From UBA10908 sp964608965 (lineage in GTDB: Bacteria; Bacillota; Clostridia; Peptostreptococcales; Anaerovoracaceae), in the NCBI GenBank assembly GCA_964608965.1, contig CAZSPZ010000020.1, positions 1 through 31,222 of the forward strand: DNA of 31,222 nt. Reading direction: 5' to 3'. Positions 1 to 7,478 of the stretch are shown here, one piece after another. The notes below the pieces were generated by a model. The model worked only from the letters and a program-made list of their open reading frames with translations. It did no database searches and had not been told where the DNA came from. How positions within the stretch are numbered: the first letter of the stretch is position 1; the number at the start of each line of letters is the position of its first letter. Made by a program: the position numbers and the translations under genes.

Positions 1-27
1 TCCCTCCGTAAATTATTCTATATTATA
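1..27 (-). promoter_or_regulatory. Possible promoter and ribosome binding site of a gene lying left of the window
   Basis: Read on the minus strand, a TATAAT hexamer (27-22) is followed about 15 bases later by GGAGGGA (7-1), a strong Shine-Dalgarno sequence at the window edge. A -35 box is weak (TATACA at 17-bp spacing). This suggests a divergent gene starting just outside the window. The rest of 1-247 holds no gene I can support and no clear promoter for the plus-strand gene at 248. Confidence 0.4.
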
Positions 28-247
28 ACATAATTTACATTTATTGTATATCAATGCGAGGCGGATTATTTTCTCTCACTTTTGCATCTGCTCCTTTCAA
101 AAGAGAATGATAAATGCTATGCTATATTCAGTTTAATTTCACGCTTCTATACTTTTAAGACAGGACAATATCATTTAAATAATCCCCCCACGTAACAACC
201 ATTTTTTTAATTCATACATCAGCCATTTTTGATTAAAGGAGAACGCT

Positions 248-1453
248 ATGCTAAAAAAAGAAGACCTTAAAAACTATGCGCCCGACACAGTGCAACTGTA
301 CTCCGGAACGGAACTCCCTTCCGATTTGAATCCCGAAGCCGCCCCGCTTTATATGACGACGGCTTTTATTCTTCCGGGAGACTTGGAAGACATTACCCAA
401 TGTTATGCCGAAAAGAAATTTACTTATATCCGTACGCGCAATCCGAACAGAAGAATATTGGAAGATGCGATATCCGCTTTGGAGCACAGCGAAAAAAGCC
501 TGATATTCTCCTCCGGCATGGCTGCGATCCATACGGCCCTGATGACAAACCTTGTAGCAGGCGATCACGTTTTGGCTGCAGCGACTCTTTATGGCGAAAG
601 CATAGAAATTCTTACCCATTACAAGAAATTCAACATCGAAGCTGAATTCGTGGATTTCAGAGATTTAGACGCTGTCAAAAAAGCAATGCGACCAAATACA
701 AAAATTTTATACACGGAAACAATCAGCAATCCCAAAATCACACTCGTCGACTTGGAAGCTCTTGCGGAAATCGCCCACAATGGGGGAGCGATGCTCTTCG
801 TCGACAACACCTTTGCGACGCCCTGTGCCATCCACTGTCTTGATAAAGGCGCAGACCTGGTCATCGAAAGCCTTACCAAATTTATGAACGGCCATTCCGA
901 CGCCCTTTTGGGTTCTGTCAGCGGCAAAGGCGAATTGGTCGATAAAATCGAAATGCTGCAACACTTATACGGCGGAACCGGCGGCACATTCTCCTCTTGG
1001 CTCGTGCTTCGCAGCCTTCGAACACTGGATCTTCGGATGGAAAAACACATGTCCAACGCAGACAAGCTCGCCAATGCGCTCGCAAAGAACCCGTATGTTA
1101 CAAAGGTCAATTACCCGACCGTTCCGGGATACCCACAAGCCGAGCTTGCAAAGAAACTCTTCGACGGCGAAGGCTTTGGTGCAATGCTCAGCTTTGAATT
1201 TAAACCGGAAAACAGAAAAGAAATGGGTACGATGCTGGCAAGTCTTAAGCTTGCGCAGTATGCTCCTACTTTAGGCGGTTTCAGAACCACCCTTTCGCAT
1301 CCTTGCACTTCTTCTCATTCAGAACTGACCGAAGAAGAGCGTTTGGCCATTGGAATCCATCACGGCATGATTCGTGTATCCGTCGGACTTGAAAATCCAA
1401 AAGATTTGATCGCCGATTTCAACCAAGCCATCGAAAAGGCTTTCGCAAAATAA
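248..1453 (+). CDS. PLP-dependent trans-sulfuration family enzyme (methionine gamma-lyase / cystathionine gamma-lyase type)
   Basis: This 401-residue protein belongs to the Cys/Met metabolism PLP enzyme family, which acts on cysteine, homocysteine, methionine or O-acetylhomoserine by elimination or replacement at the beta or gamma carbon. Visible family features are SSGMAAIHTAL (substrate and cofactor region), ETISNPKITLVDL, VDNTFATP (the Asp that contacts the PLP ring nitrogen) and ESLTKFMNGHSD, where Lys211 should form the Schiff base. Length is normal for the family. The start is set by AAAGGAG six bases before ATG. The gene stands alone on the plus strand and ends before a hairpin terminator. 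Sequence alone does not separate methionine gamma-lyase from cystathionine gamma-lyase or O-acetylhomoserine sulfhydrylase; no other methionine pathway gene is adjacent. Confidence 0.88.
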   Translation: MLKKEDLKNYAPDTVQLYSGTELPSDLNPEAAPLYMTTAFILPGDLEDITQCYAEKKFTYIRTRNPNRRILEDAISALEHSEKSLIFSSGMAAIHTALMTNLVAGDHVLAAATLYGESIEILTHYKKFNIEAEFVDFRDLDAVKKAMRPNTKILYTETISNPKITLVDLEALAEIAHNGGAMLFVDNTFATPCAIHCLDKGADLVIESLTKFMNGHSDALLGSVSGKGELVDKIEMLQHLYGGTGGTFSSWLVLRSLRTLDLRMEKHMSNADKLANALAKNPYVTKVNYPTVPGYPQAELAKKLFDGEGFGAMLSFEFKPENRKEMGTMLASLKLAQYAPTLGGFRTTLSHPCTSSHSELTEEERLAIGIHHGMIRVSVGLENPKDLIADFNQAIEKAFAK

Positions 1454-1522
1454 AGCATAGCGTTGCATCAATAAAACTTTTAGGCAAATCACCGCCTGAA
1501 AAATGCCCTCATTGCCACGAAA

Positions 1523-1556
1523 AAAAGGCTCTCTCGCATCAGCAAGAGAGCCTTTT
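1523..1556. terminator. Bidirectional rho-independent terminator
   Basis: A perfect 12-bp inverted repeat (1523-1534 and 1545-1556, core GGCTCTCT/AGAGAGCC) has a 10-base loop, an A-run on the left and a T-run on the right. It can therefore serve the plus-strand PLP enzyme gene and the converging etfA. Confidence 0.9.
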
Positions 1557-1604
1557 CATTTATCATTTGACCGCTCTTTGCTTTGAGCGGAGAGCCTGTG
1601 CTAT

Positions 1605-2894
1605 TTAATCTTCGATCTTGTGTTCTTTTGCGTAAAGAGCTTCTGCATTGTCCCACTCTTCGATAATCTGGGGAACAACCTTATACAGGTCTCCTACGAT
1701 GCCGTAGTCCGCCACACCGAAAATAGGAGCATCCGGATCCTTGTTGATCGCAACGATCAGCTTGGAAGTCTGCATACCGGCTAAATGCTGGATAGCGCCG
1801 GAGATTCCGCAGGCAAAATAAATTTCCGGTTTAACCGTCGTACCTGTTTGTCCGACCTGGTGGGAATGATCAATCCAGCCTGCATCCACTGCAGCACGGG
1901 AAGAGCCTACAACACCGCCGACTTTGTCTGCGAATTGCTGAATCAGTTTAAATCCTTCGGGTCCGCCAAGACCGCGTCCGCCGGAACAAATAATCTTCGC
2001 ATCTGTCAAGGAAACCATTTCTTTGGCTTCTTTCACAATTTTGATAATCTTCGTTCTGATATCCGCATCGCTAATCGCAACGTTTACTCTGATGATCTCG
2101 CCTTTGGCTCCGACCATTCTTTCTCTCTTCTGCATTACGCCGGGACGAACGGTAGACATTTGAGGTCTGGTTCTTGGGCAGACGATGGTAGCCATCAAGT
2201 TGCCGCCGAAAGCCGGACGAGTCTGCTTTAATCCTCTGTCAGGATCGTTGGGATCCAGCGTGGAAACATCCAAAGTGGTATCTTTTTTCGCATACGCGAT
2301 GTAAGTTTTAATATCGACATCCAGTCTCGTGCAGTCGGCGGTAAGTCCTGTGTCCAGCCTTGCAGCCACACGGGGAGCTAAATCGCGGCCGATATGCGTC
2401 GCGCCGTATATAACGATTTCAGGCTTGTATTGCTTTACAGTATCAACGATTGCCTTGGTGTAACCGTCTGTCGTGAAATTTTTCAGAATAGGATTGTCGA
2501 TCAGGTATGCGCCGTCTGCTCCGTATTCAAAGCATTCCTGCGCCAGATTATCCAGATTTTCGCCGATAAGAAGTGCATAAATTTTTGTATCGGCACTGAT
2601 TTCTCTTGCGAGTCTGTGTCCTTCGCTGATCAGTTCTTTTGCAACGCCCATCAACTTTCCGTCTCTGGTTTCTGCATAGACCCAAACATGCTTATATGCG
2701 GAAAGATCTACTGCGCCTTCGGTTTCAACTTCAACGATTGCTCCGAATTTGCATGCGGTCAGGCATTGATTGCAGTTCGTACATTTTTCGTTGATGACAG
2801 CTTTTTTGTCCACCATCGCAATTGCTTCGAACGGGCATGATTTAACGCAGAGAGTGCAGCCTTTGCAAGCGTCTTTTAATATTTTAACAGCCAT
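1605..2894 (-). CDS. etfA: Electron transfer flavoprotein alpha subunit with N-terminal ferredoxin domain
   Basis: The protein has 429 residues. Residues 1-60 form a 2[4Fe-4S] ferredoxin domain with two CxxCxxCxxxC motifs (C10, C13, C16, C20 and C38, C41, C44, C48). The rest is EtfA: an N-terminal nucleotide-fold domain and a C-terminal FAD domain with GGRGLGGPEGF, SRAAVDAGWI, QVGQTGTTV and GISGAIQHLAGM followed by NKDPDAPIF. The Fd-fused form is known from CarE of Acetobacterium woodii caffeyl-CoA reductase and from LctC of its lactate dehydrogenase, both ETFs of flavin-based electron-bifurcating or confurcating complexes. It lies 21 bases after etfB with a clear AGGAGG site and is last in the operon. 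I infer that it passes electrons between NADH, the dehydrogenase encoded upstream and ferredoxin. Confidence 0.95.
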   Translation of the reverse strand: MAVKILKDACKGCTLCVKSCPFEAIAMVDKKAVINEKCTNCNQCLTACKFGAIVEVETEGAVDLSAYKHVWVYAETRDGKLMGVAKELISEGHRLAREISADTKIYALLIGENLDNLAQECFEYGADGAYLIDNPILKNFTTDGYTKAIVDTVKQYKPEIVIYGATHIGRDLAPRVAARLDTGLTADCTRLDVDIKTYIAYAKKDTTLDVSTLDPNDPDRGLKQTRPAFGGNLMATIVCPRTRPQMSTVRPGVMQKRERMVGAKGEIIRVNVAISDADIRTKIIKIVKEAKEMVSLTDAKIICSGGRGLGGPEGFKLIQQFADKVGGVVGSSRAAVDAGWIDHSHQVGQTGTTVKPEIYFACGISGAIQHLAGMQTSKLIVAINKDPDAPIFGVADYGIVGDLYKVVPQIIEEWDNAEALYAKEHKIED

Positions 2895-2915
2895 TTTACT
2901 TCCTCCTTCTTTGCG

Positions 2916-3716
2916 CTAAATCGCATGCTTTTCCTTAAGCTTAACGAGCAATAACTTAGCTTGTTCTTTTTCTCCGTCACCTTCCAGCTTAATTCCCGGA
3001 ACTTTGGGTGCGGGGGTAAAGGAACGATACACATTGGTCGGAGAAGCTTCCAAACCTACTGATTTAAGGTCAACTTCCACATCCTTTGCATTCCATACTT
3101 TAATGTCCGCATTTGCAGAGCAAGCATGGACAATACCGCTTACGCTCATGTATCTTGGCTCGTTCAGCTCTTTGATTGCAGTAAGCATGCAAGGAGTCTT
3201 TATTCCGATTTCCTCGTAGCCGTCTTCCAGTTGTCTTTTGACGGTAATGTCTTTTTGGTTATCGTCCACATGGAACTCCATCACATAAGTAACCTGTGGA
3301 ATTCCAAGCTTTTCCGCAATTTGCGGTCCCACTTGAGCGGTGTCTCCGTCAATAGCCTGACGTCCCGCAAAAATCAGGTCGTATTCGCCCATTTTACGGA
3401 TTGCCGAAACAAGCGCATTGGAGGTGGCCCATGTATCCGAACCGCCTACAGCACGGTCGGAGAGCAGCACGCCTTCATCTGCACCCATGGCCAGACATTC
3501 GATGAGCATATCTTTTGCCTGGGGAGGTCCCATCGTGACGACGGAAACTTTGGACCCAGGAAACTTGTCTTTAATTTTAAGCGCTTCTTCGAGCGCATTC
3601 GCGTCGTCCGGATTTAGGATACTGGGTACGCCCTCTCTGATAATCGTCTTTTTGACAGGGTCGATTTTTACTTCGCTCGTATCCGGAACTTGTTTTGCGC
3701 AAACAATGATTCTCAT
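2916..3716 (-). CDS. etfB: Electron transfer flavoprotein beta subunit
   Basis: This 266-residue protein is EtfB, partner of the following etfA. It starts MRIIVCAKQVPDTSEVKID, typical of clostridial EtfB. It carries the DLIFAGRQAIDGDTAQVGP signature and the LEDGYEEIGIKTPCMLTA segment of the family. In bifurcating ETFs this subunit holds the FAD that splits electrons from NADH. The start is supported by GGGAGG nine bases upstream. It sits 20 bases after the acyl-CoA dehydrogenase gene and 21 before etfA, a three-gene operon that encodes one complex. Nothing in the sequence looks damaged. Confidence 0.95.
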   Translation of the reverse strand: MRIIVCAKQVPDTSEVKIDPVKKTIIREGVPSILNPDDANALEEALKIKDKFPGSKVSVVTMGPPQAKDMLIECLAMGADEGVLLSDRAVGGSDTWATSNALVSAIRKMGEYDLIFAGRQAIDGDTAQVGPQIAEKLGIPQVTYVMEFHVDDNQKDITVKRQLEDGYEEIGIKTPCMLTAIKELNEPRYMSVSGIVHACSANADIKVWNAKDVEVDLKSVGLEASPTNVYRSFTPAPKVPGIKLEGDGEKEQAKLLLVKLKEKHAI

Positions 3717-3736
3717 TACTTTCTTCCTCCCTTTGC

Positions 3737-4876
3737 CTATTTGAATATGGAAGCGGATACAACGATTTTCTGAACCTCTGTGGTTCCTTCGTAAATCTCT
3801 GTAATCTTCGCATCTCTCATCATACGTTCAAGCGGATAATCTCTCATGTAGCCATAACCACCGTGGAGTTGGACCGCTTTCGTTGTCACATACATCGCCG
3901 TTTCAGCCGCAAAATACTTTGCCATGGCAGATTCGACTCCGTAGGGAAGATGTCTGTCCTTCAAATCGGCTGCTCTGTAAATCAAAAGCCTTGATGCTTC
4001 TATTTTTGTCTTCATCTCCGCCATTTCAAACTGCAAAGCCTGGAACTTGGAAAGGGATTTTCCGAATTGTTTTCTGGATTTCATATAATCGACTGTCACA
4101 TCGAAAGCGCCCTGGGCAATACCAAGCGCCTGAGATGCGATGCCGATGCGTCCGCCGTCTAAAGTGGAAAGAGCAATTTTAAAGCCTTCGCCGATCTGTC
4201 CCAAAAGATTTTCTTTGGGTACGACGCAATCTTCGAAAATAAGCTCTGTCGTGGAAGAGGCGCAAATGCCCATTTTATCTTCCGTCTTGCCTATCGAAAA
4301 GCCTTTAAAGCCTTTTTCTACGATAAAAGCAGATATTCCTCTTGTTCCGGCGTTTTTATCGGTCATTGCCAGCACGACAAAGACATCGGCATAACCGCCG
4401 TTTGTGATAAATACTTTTGTGCCGTTCAGCAACCAGTGGTCGCCCATATCGACAGCTTTTGTCTGTTGTCCGCCTGCATCAGATCCTGCGTTAGGTTCTG
4501 TCAAGCCGAATGCGCCTAATTTTTCACCTTTGTTGAGAGGGACAAGATATTTTTGTTTTTGTTCTTCTGTTCCGTAAGTCCAAATTGGCCAACCGCAAAG
4601 AGAAGTGTGTGCAGAGCAGATGACGCCGGTGGATGCGCAGACTCTTGAGAGCTCTTCTACCGTAATTGCATACGCTATGTGATTGCTCCCGGCTCCGCCG
4701 TACTCTTTTGGAAAGGGCACGCCTAAAAGACCCAAAGCGCCCATTTTTGCAACATTCTCCGACGGGAATCTATGTTCCTTGTCGATGTCTGCGGCAATGG
4801 GTTCGACTTCGGTTTTGGCGAAATCTCTCACCATCTTCCTTACAAACTCTTGCTCTTTCGTTAACTGAAAGTTCAT
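3737..4876 (-). CDS. Acyl-CoA dehydrogenase (butyryl-CoA dehydrogenase / enoyl-CoA reductase type)
   Basis: This FAD enzyme has 379 residues from the ATG at 4876, which has AAGGAGG just upstream. The reading frame stays open for 38 more codons, but that part resembles no family member and overlaps the leader. Motifs include AFGLTEPNAGSDAGG (FAD and substrate binding), FITNGGYADVFVV, GGRIGIASQALGIAQGAFD, LHGGYGYMRDYPLERMMRD and the C-terminal EIYEGTTEVQ, with Glu363 as the likely catalytic base. Because etfB and an Fd-fused etfA follow directly, the physiological direction is probably reduction of an enoyl-CoA (crotonyl-, acrylyl- or caffeyl-CoA-like) coupled to ferredoxin reduction. The exact acyl substrate cannot be read from the sequence. 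Confidence 0.93.
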   Translation of the reverse strand: MNFQLTKEQEFVRKMVRDFAKTEVEPIAADIDKEHRFPSENVAKMGALGLLGVPFPKEYGGAGSNHIAYAITVEELSRVCASTGVICSAHTSLCGWPIWTYGTEEQKQKYLVPLNKGEKLGAFGLTEPNAGSDAGGQQTKAVDMGDHWLLNGTKVFITNGGYADVFVVLAMTDKNAGTRGISAFIVEKGFKGFSIGKTEDKMGICASSTTELIFEDCVVPKENLLGQIGEGFKIALSTLDGGRIGIASQALGIAQGAFDVTVDYMKSRKQFGKSLSKFQALQFEMAEMKTKIEASRLLIYRAADLKDRHLPYGVESAMAKYFAAETAMYVTTKAVQLHGGYGYMRDYPLERMMRDAKITEIYEGTTEVQKIVVSASIFK

Positions 4877-4989
4877 GTTTTTGCCTCCTTTATATTTTAC
4901 AGGGCATATAAATGTCCATATTCTGAAACAATGAAAAGGCCGGTCCATTGCCGTTTTCCTAAAAAAACTGCAGAAACCGCACAAGGACA

Positions 4990-5018
4990 ATTAAACAATA
5001 TTGTTACTTATTTGTCAA
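4990..5018 (-). promoter_or_regulatory. Promoter of the acyl-CoA dehydrogenase-etfBA operon, overlapping a small palindrome
   Basis: On the minus strand TTGACA (5018-5013) is followed after exactly 17 bp by TTTAAT (4995-4990). A perfect 12-bp palindrome, AACAATATTGTT (4994-5005), sits in the spacer and touches the -10 box, a plausible operator position. It is not the classical Rex arrangement TTGTTAAnnnnTTAACAA. The leader to the start codon would be about 105 bases. Confidence 0.75.
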
Positions 5019-5024
5019 GCTGTT

Positions 5025-6245
5025 TTACAGTTCATCCCTTGATTGTATAACAGTTGTCTCCACAGAGCGCAATGCTGCCTGGATCAACTCTTCTGTGTTG
5101 AGTTTTGACTCGGATTCCAGAATTTTTTCCAGTTTCGGCTTCGTGCTGGGATGCTTGGGCAAAAACACGGTACAACAGTCTTCGTAAGGCAGAATCGATA
5201 CGTCGAATGTGCCGATTTCCTTCGCTTTATCCATGATATCCACTTTATCCATAGCGATAAGTGGCCGCATCACAGGCATGGTTACCGCCGCATCCGTCAC
5301 GACAATGGCTTCTGCTGTCTGGCTGGCCACCTGTCCTAAATTTTCCCCTGTAATCAGCATCATGCAGTTATTGTCTTTTGCCACGCGCTCCGCAATGCGC
5401 ATCATAAACCTGCGGACTAAAATAGTCATCTCTTCTTCCGGACAATTTGCGGCAATTTGCTCTTGGATGGGGAGCAGATTGATGCTGTGTATTTGAATTC
5501 TTCCGCAATAAACGGTAAGAAGCCCTGCCAGATCCTTGACCTTTTCCCATGCTCTTTGAGAAGTGTAAGGAAAGGAATGGAAATGAAGTGCCTCGATCAG
5601 CATGCCTCTGTGGGCCATCATAAATGCGGCCACAGGCGAATCGATTCCGCCTGAAAGGAGAACAAGGCCTTTTCCGTTCGTTCCGAGGGGAAGTCCGCCA
5701 AAACCCGAAATTTTCTGTTCGTAAACATAGGCAAAACCTCTTCGGACATTCACGAAAAGGAGACAATCCGGATTGTGCACGTCCACAGAAAGAACCTTGC
5801 ATCCTTTTAACACTTTTGCGCCTATGATTCTTCCTATTTGAGGAGATTCCACCGGGAAAGTTTTATCGGCCCTTCGTGCGTCCACTTTGAAAGTTTTGAC
5901 GTCTTTCGTACGAATGAGCGAAAGCATCATATCCACAGCGACGACACCAATCCGGTTTAAAACTTCTTCTTCGGGCAATCCCTCGATTGCAATCTCTTCT
6001 GCCGGGCTGATGGAATCTACACCAAAGACATGGCCGACTCTGCGGAGAATATCTTCTTTAAGGGTTTCGTTTGGCGTGCGTACAAAGATGAGTCCGTCCA
6101 CCCTGCTTACTTCGCAATCGGGATAATCCTTCAGGACCTTTTTTATGCGCTGCACGAGCATACGCTCAAAATAGGGCTTATTCTGGCCTTTTAATGCAAC
6201 TTCGCCGCAGCGTACAATATATATTTTTCTGTTATCGTTTTCCAT
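5025..6245 (-). CDS. thiI: tRNA 4-thiouridine synthetase ThiI (short form, no rhodanese domain)
   Basis: ThiI adenylates U8 of tRNA and inserts sulfur; it may also supply sulfur for thiazole synthesis. The 406-residue protein shows an N-terminal ferredoxin-like segment beginning RKIYIVRCGEVALKG, a THUMP domain to about residue 170, and a PP-loop ATP pyrophosphatase domain with SGGIDS at 198-203. Residues C357-C358 (YEDCCTVF) lie where ThiI enzymes carry a conserved Cys. The C-terminal rhodanese domain of E. coli ThiI is absent, as in Bacillus-type enzymes, which take sulfur from a dedicated NifS-like desulfurase. That gene lies immediately upstream (5-base gap), with AAAGGATAG before this start. 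The pair therefore looks like a self-contained sulfur relay. Confidence 0.95.
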   Translation of the reverse strand: MENDNRKIYIVRCGEVALKGQNKPYFERMLVQRIKKVLKDYPDCEVSRVDGLIFVRTPNETLKEDILRRVGHVFGVDSISPAEEIAIEGLPEEEVLNRIGVVAVDMMLSLIRTKDVKTFKVDARRADKTFPVESPQIGRIIGAKVLKGCKVLSVDVHNPDCLLFVNVRRGFAYVYEQKISGFGGLPLGTNGKGLVLLSGGIDSPVAAFMMAHRGMLIEALHFHSFPYTSQRAWEKVKDLAGLLTVYCGRIQIHSINLLPIQEQIAANCPEEEMTILVRRFMMRIAERVAKDNNCMMLITGENLGQVASQTAEAIVVTDAAVTMPVMRPLIAMDKVDIMDKAKEIGTFDVSILPYEDCCTVFLPKHPSTKPKLEKILESESKLNTEELIQAALRSVETTVIQSRDEL

Positions 6246-6250
6246 TTTTT

Positions 6251-7411
6251 CTATCCTTTATGAAACGCTTTTTGAAGTCGTCTTTGACTCTCTACGGCTT
6301 CTTTCAGTTTCGCTGCCACATAATCCATCTGCTCCGTCGTGTTATCGCCCGAAAAGCTGAAACGAATCGCGCCTTCGGTTTCCTCGTCTGTAAGTCCCAT
6401 CGCATGAAGCACATGGCTGCCTTTTTTCTTCGATGAGCAGGCAGAGCCCGTGGACACATAAATTTCAGATTGCTCCAGTGTATGCAGAAGCACTTCGCCC
6501 CGGCAGCCTAAAAAACTGACATTTAATACAGAAGGGGCACTGTCCTTGGGGCTGTTGATTTTAATATCAGAAATCTCCCGCGTAATCAGAGAGAGTAAAT
6601 ACGCTTTTACTCTGTCCATTTCCCGGATTCTTTCGGCCTTATCCTTTTGATTGGAACGAACCGCCTCCGCAAAACCTGCAATCCCGGGCATATTTTCCGT
6701 ACCGGAGCGAAAACCGGCCTCCTGCCCTCCGCCGTAAACAAAGGGAGGAATGTAAAGGCTTTTGCGCACATATAACGCACCGATTCCTTTGGGACCGTGA
6801 ATTTTATGGGCGGACAAGCTCATCATATCAACGCCTAAAACGTTGACGTCTGTTTCTGTTTTCTGAAAGGATTGCACCGCATCGGTGTGAAACACAATAT
6901 CTTTTCCCGCTTTTTTAATCGCTCTGCCGATTTCGGCAAGGGGCATCACTGCACCGGATTCGTTGTTCACATGCATGATGGAAACCAATATCGTTTCTTT
7001 GTTTAAGGCTGCCTGAAAAGCATCCATGTCCACGATGCCACTTCCGGCGACAGGTAGGTAGATTACCTCTGCCCCTTCTCTTTCCAGACGCTCACAGGCT
7101 CGAAGTACCGCAGGATGTTCCACGCTTGTCGTTATGATTCGCCTGCCCTGCTTCTTCCGGCTTTCCCATACGCCGAAAATTGCCGTGTTGTCGCTTTCAG
7201 TACCGCCGGAAGTGAAAAAAACCTCTTCCGCGGCGGCGCCCAAGGATTTGGCCAGAGCAGCCCTTGCATCCTTTAATATCTTCTCCGCATTCAGCCCGAG
7301 CCCATGCATGGAAGACGGATTGCCAAAATCCTCCTCCATCACTCTTCTTACCGCCGCAGTGACCGAAGCGGCAGGCTTTGTGGTGGCGCTGTTATCCAGA
7401 TAAACGAACAT
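6251..7411 (-). CDS. Cysteine desulfurase (NifS/IscS family), likely sulfur donor of ThiI
   Basis: This PLP enzyme releases sulfur from cysteine as an enzyme-bound persulfide. The start at 7411 gives the family-typical MFVYLDNSATTKP and has GAGGGG upstream. An open extension of ten codons runs through a terminator hairpin and is unlikely to be used. The 386 residues contain FFTSGGTESDN, VSIMHVNNESG, HTDAVQSF, the PLP lysine in LSAHKIHGPKG, and the active-site loop Cys in STGSACSSK. It is transcribed directly into thiI, so the known NifZ-ThiI relay of Bacillus subtilis is the best functional model. A role in Fe-S cluster assembly cannot be excluded, but no iscU or suf gene is near. Confidence 0.93.
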   Translation of the reverse strand: MFVYLDNSATTKPAASVTAAVRRVMEEDFGNPSSMHGLGLNAEKILKDARAALAKSLGAAAEEVFFTSGGTESDNTAIFGVWESRKKQGRRIITTSVEHPAVLRACERLEREGAEVIYLPVAGSGIVDMDAFQAALNKETILVSIMHVNNESGAVMPLAEIGRAIKKAGKDIVFHTDAVQSFQKTETDVNVLGVDMMSLSAHKIHGPKGIGALYVRKSLYIPPFVYGGGQEAGFRSGTENMPGIAGFAEAVRSNQKDKAERIREMDRVKAYLLSLITREISDIKINSPKDSAPSVLNVSFLGCRGEVLLHTLEQSEIYVSTGSACSSKKKGSHVLHAMGLTDEETEGAIRFSFSGDNTTEQMDYVAAKLKEAVESQRRLQKAFHKG

Positions 7412-7424
7412 TTTTCCCCTCTCG

Positions 7425-7457
7425 AAAAAGAGGACCCGCAACGTACGCTGCGGGTCC
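7425..7457 (-). terminator. Rho-independent terminator of rny, placed just before the desulfurase gene
   Basis: Minus-strand stem GGACCCGCA / TGCGGGTCC (7457-7449 with 7440-7432) has an 8-base loop and is followed by TCTTTTT. It lies 21 bases after the rny stop codon and only 13 bases before the downstream start codon, so it both ends rny and limits read-through into the desulfurase-thiI pair. I see no strong separate promoter for that pair. Confidence 0.85.
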
Positions 7458-7478
7458 GGCTATACTTATTAAAACCAA

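Noticed and set aside
60..100. A minus-strand GGAG followed by ATG near the window start as a leader peptide
   Set aside because: The frame closes after three codons and the spacing to ATG is too short.
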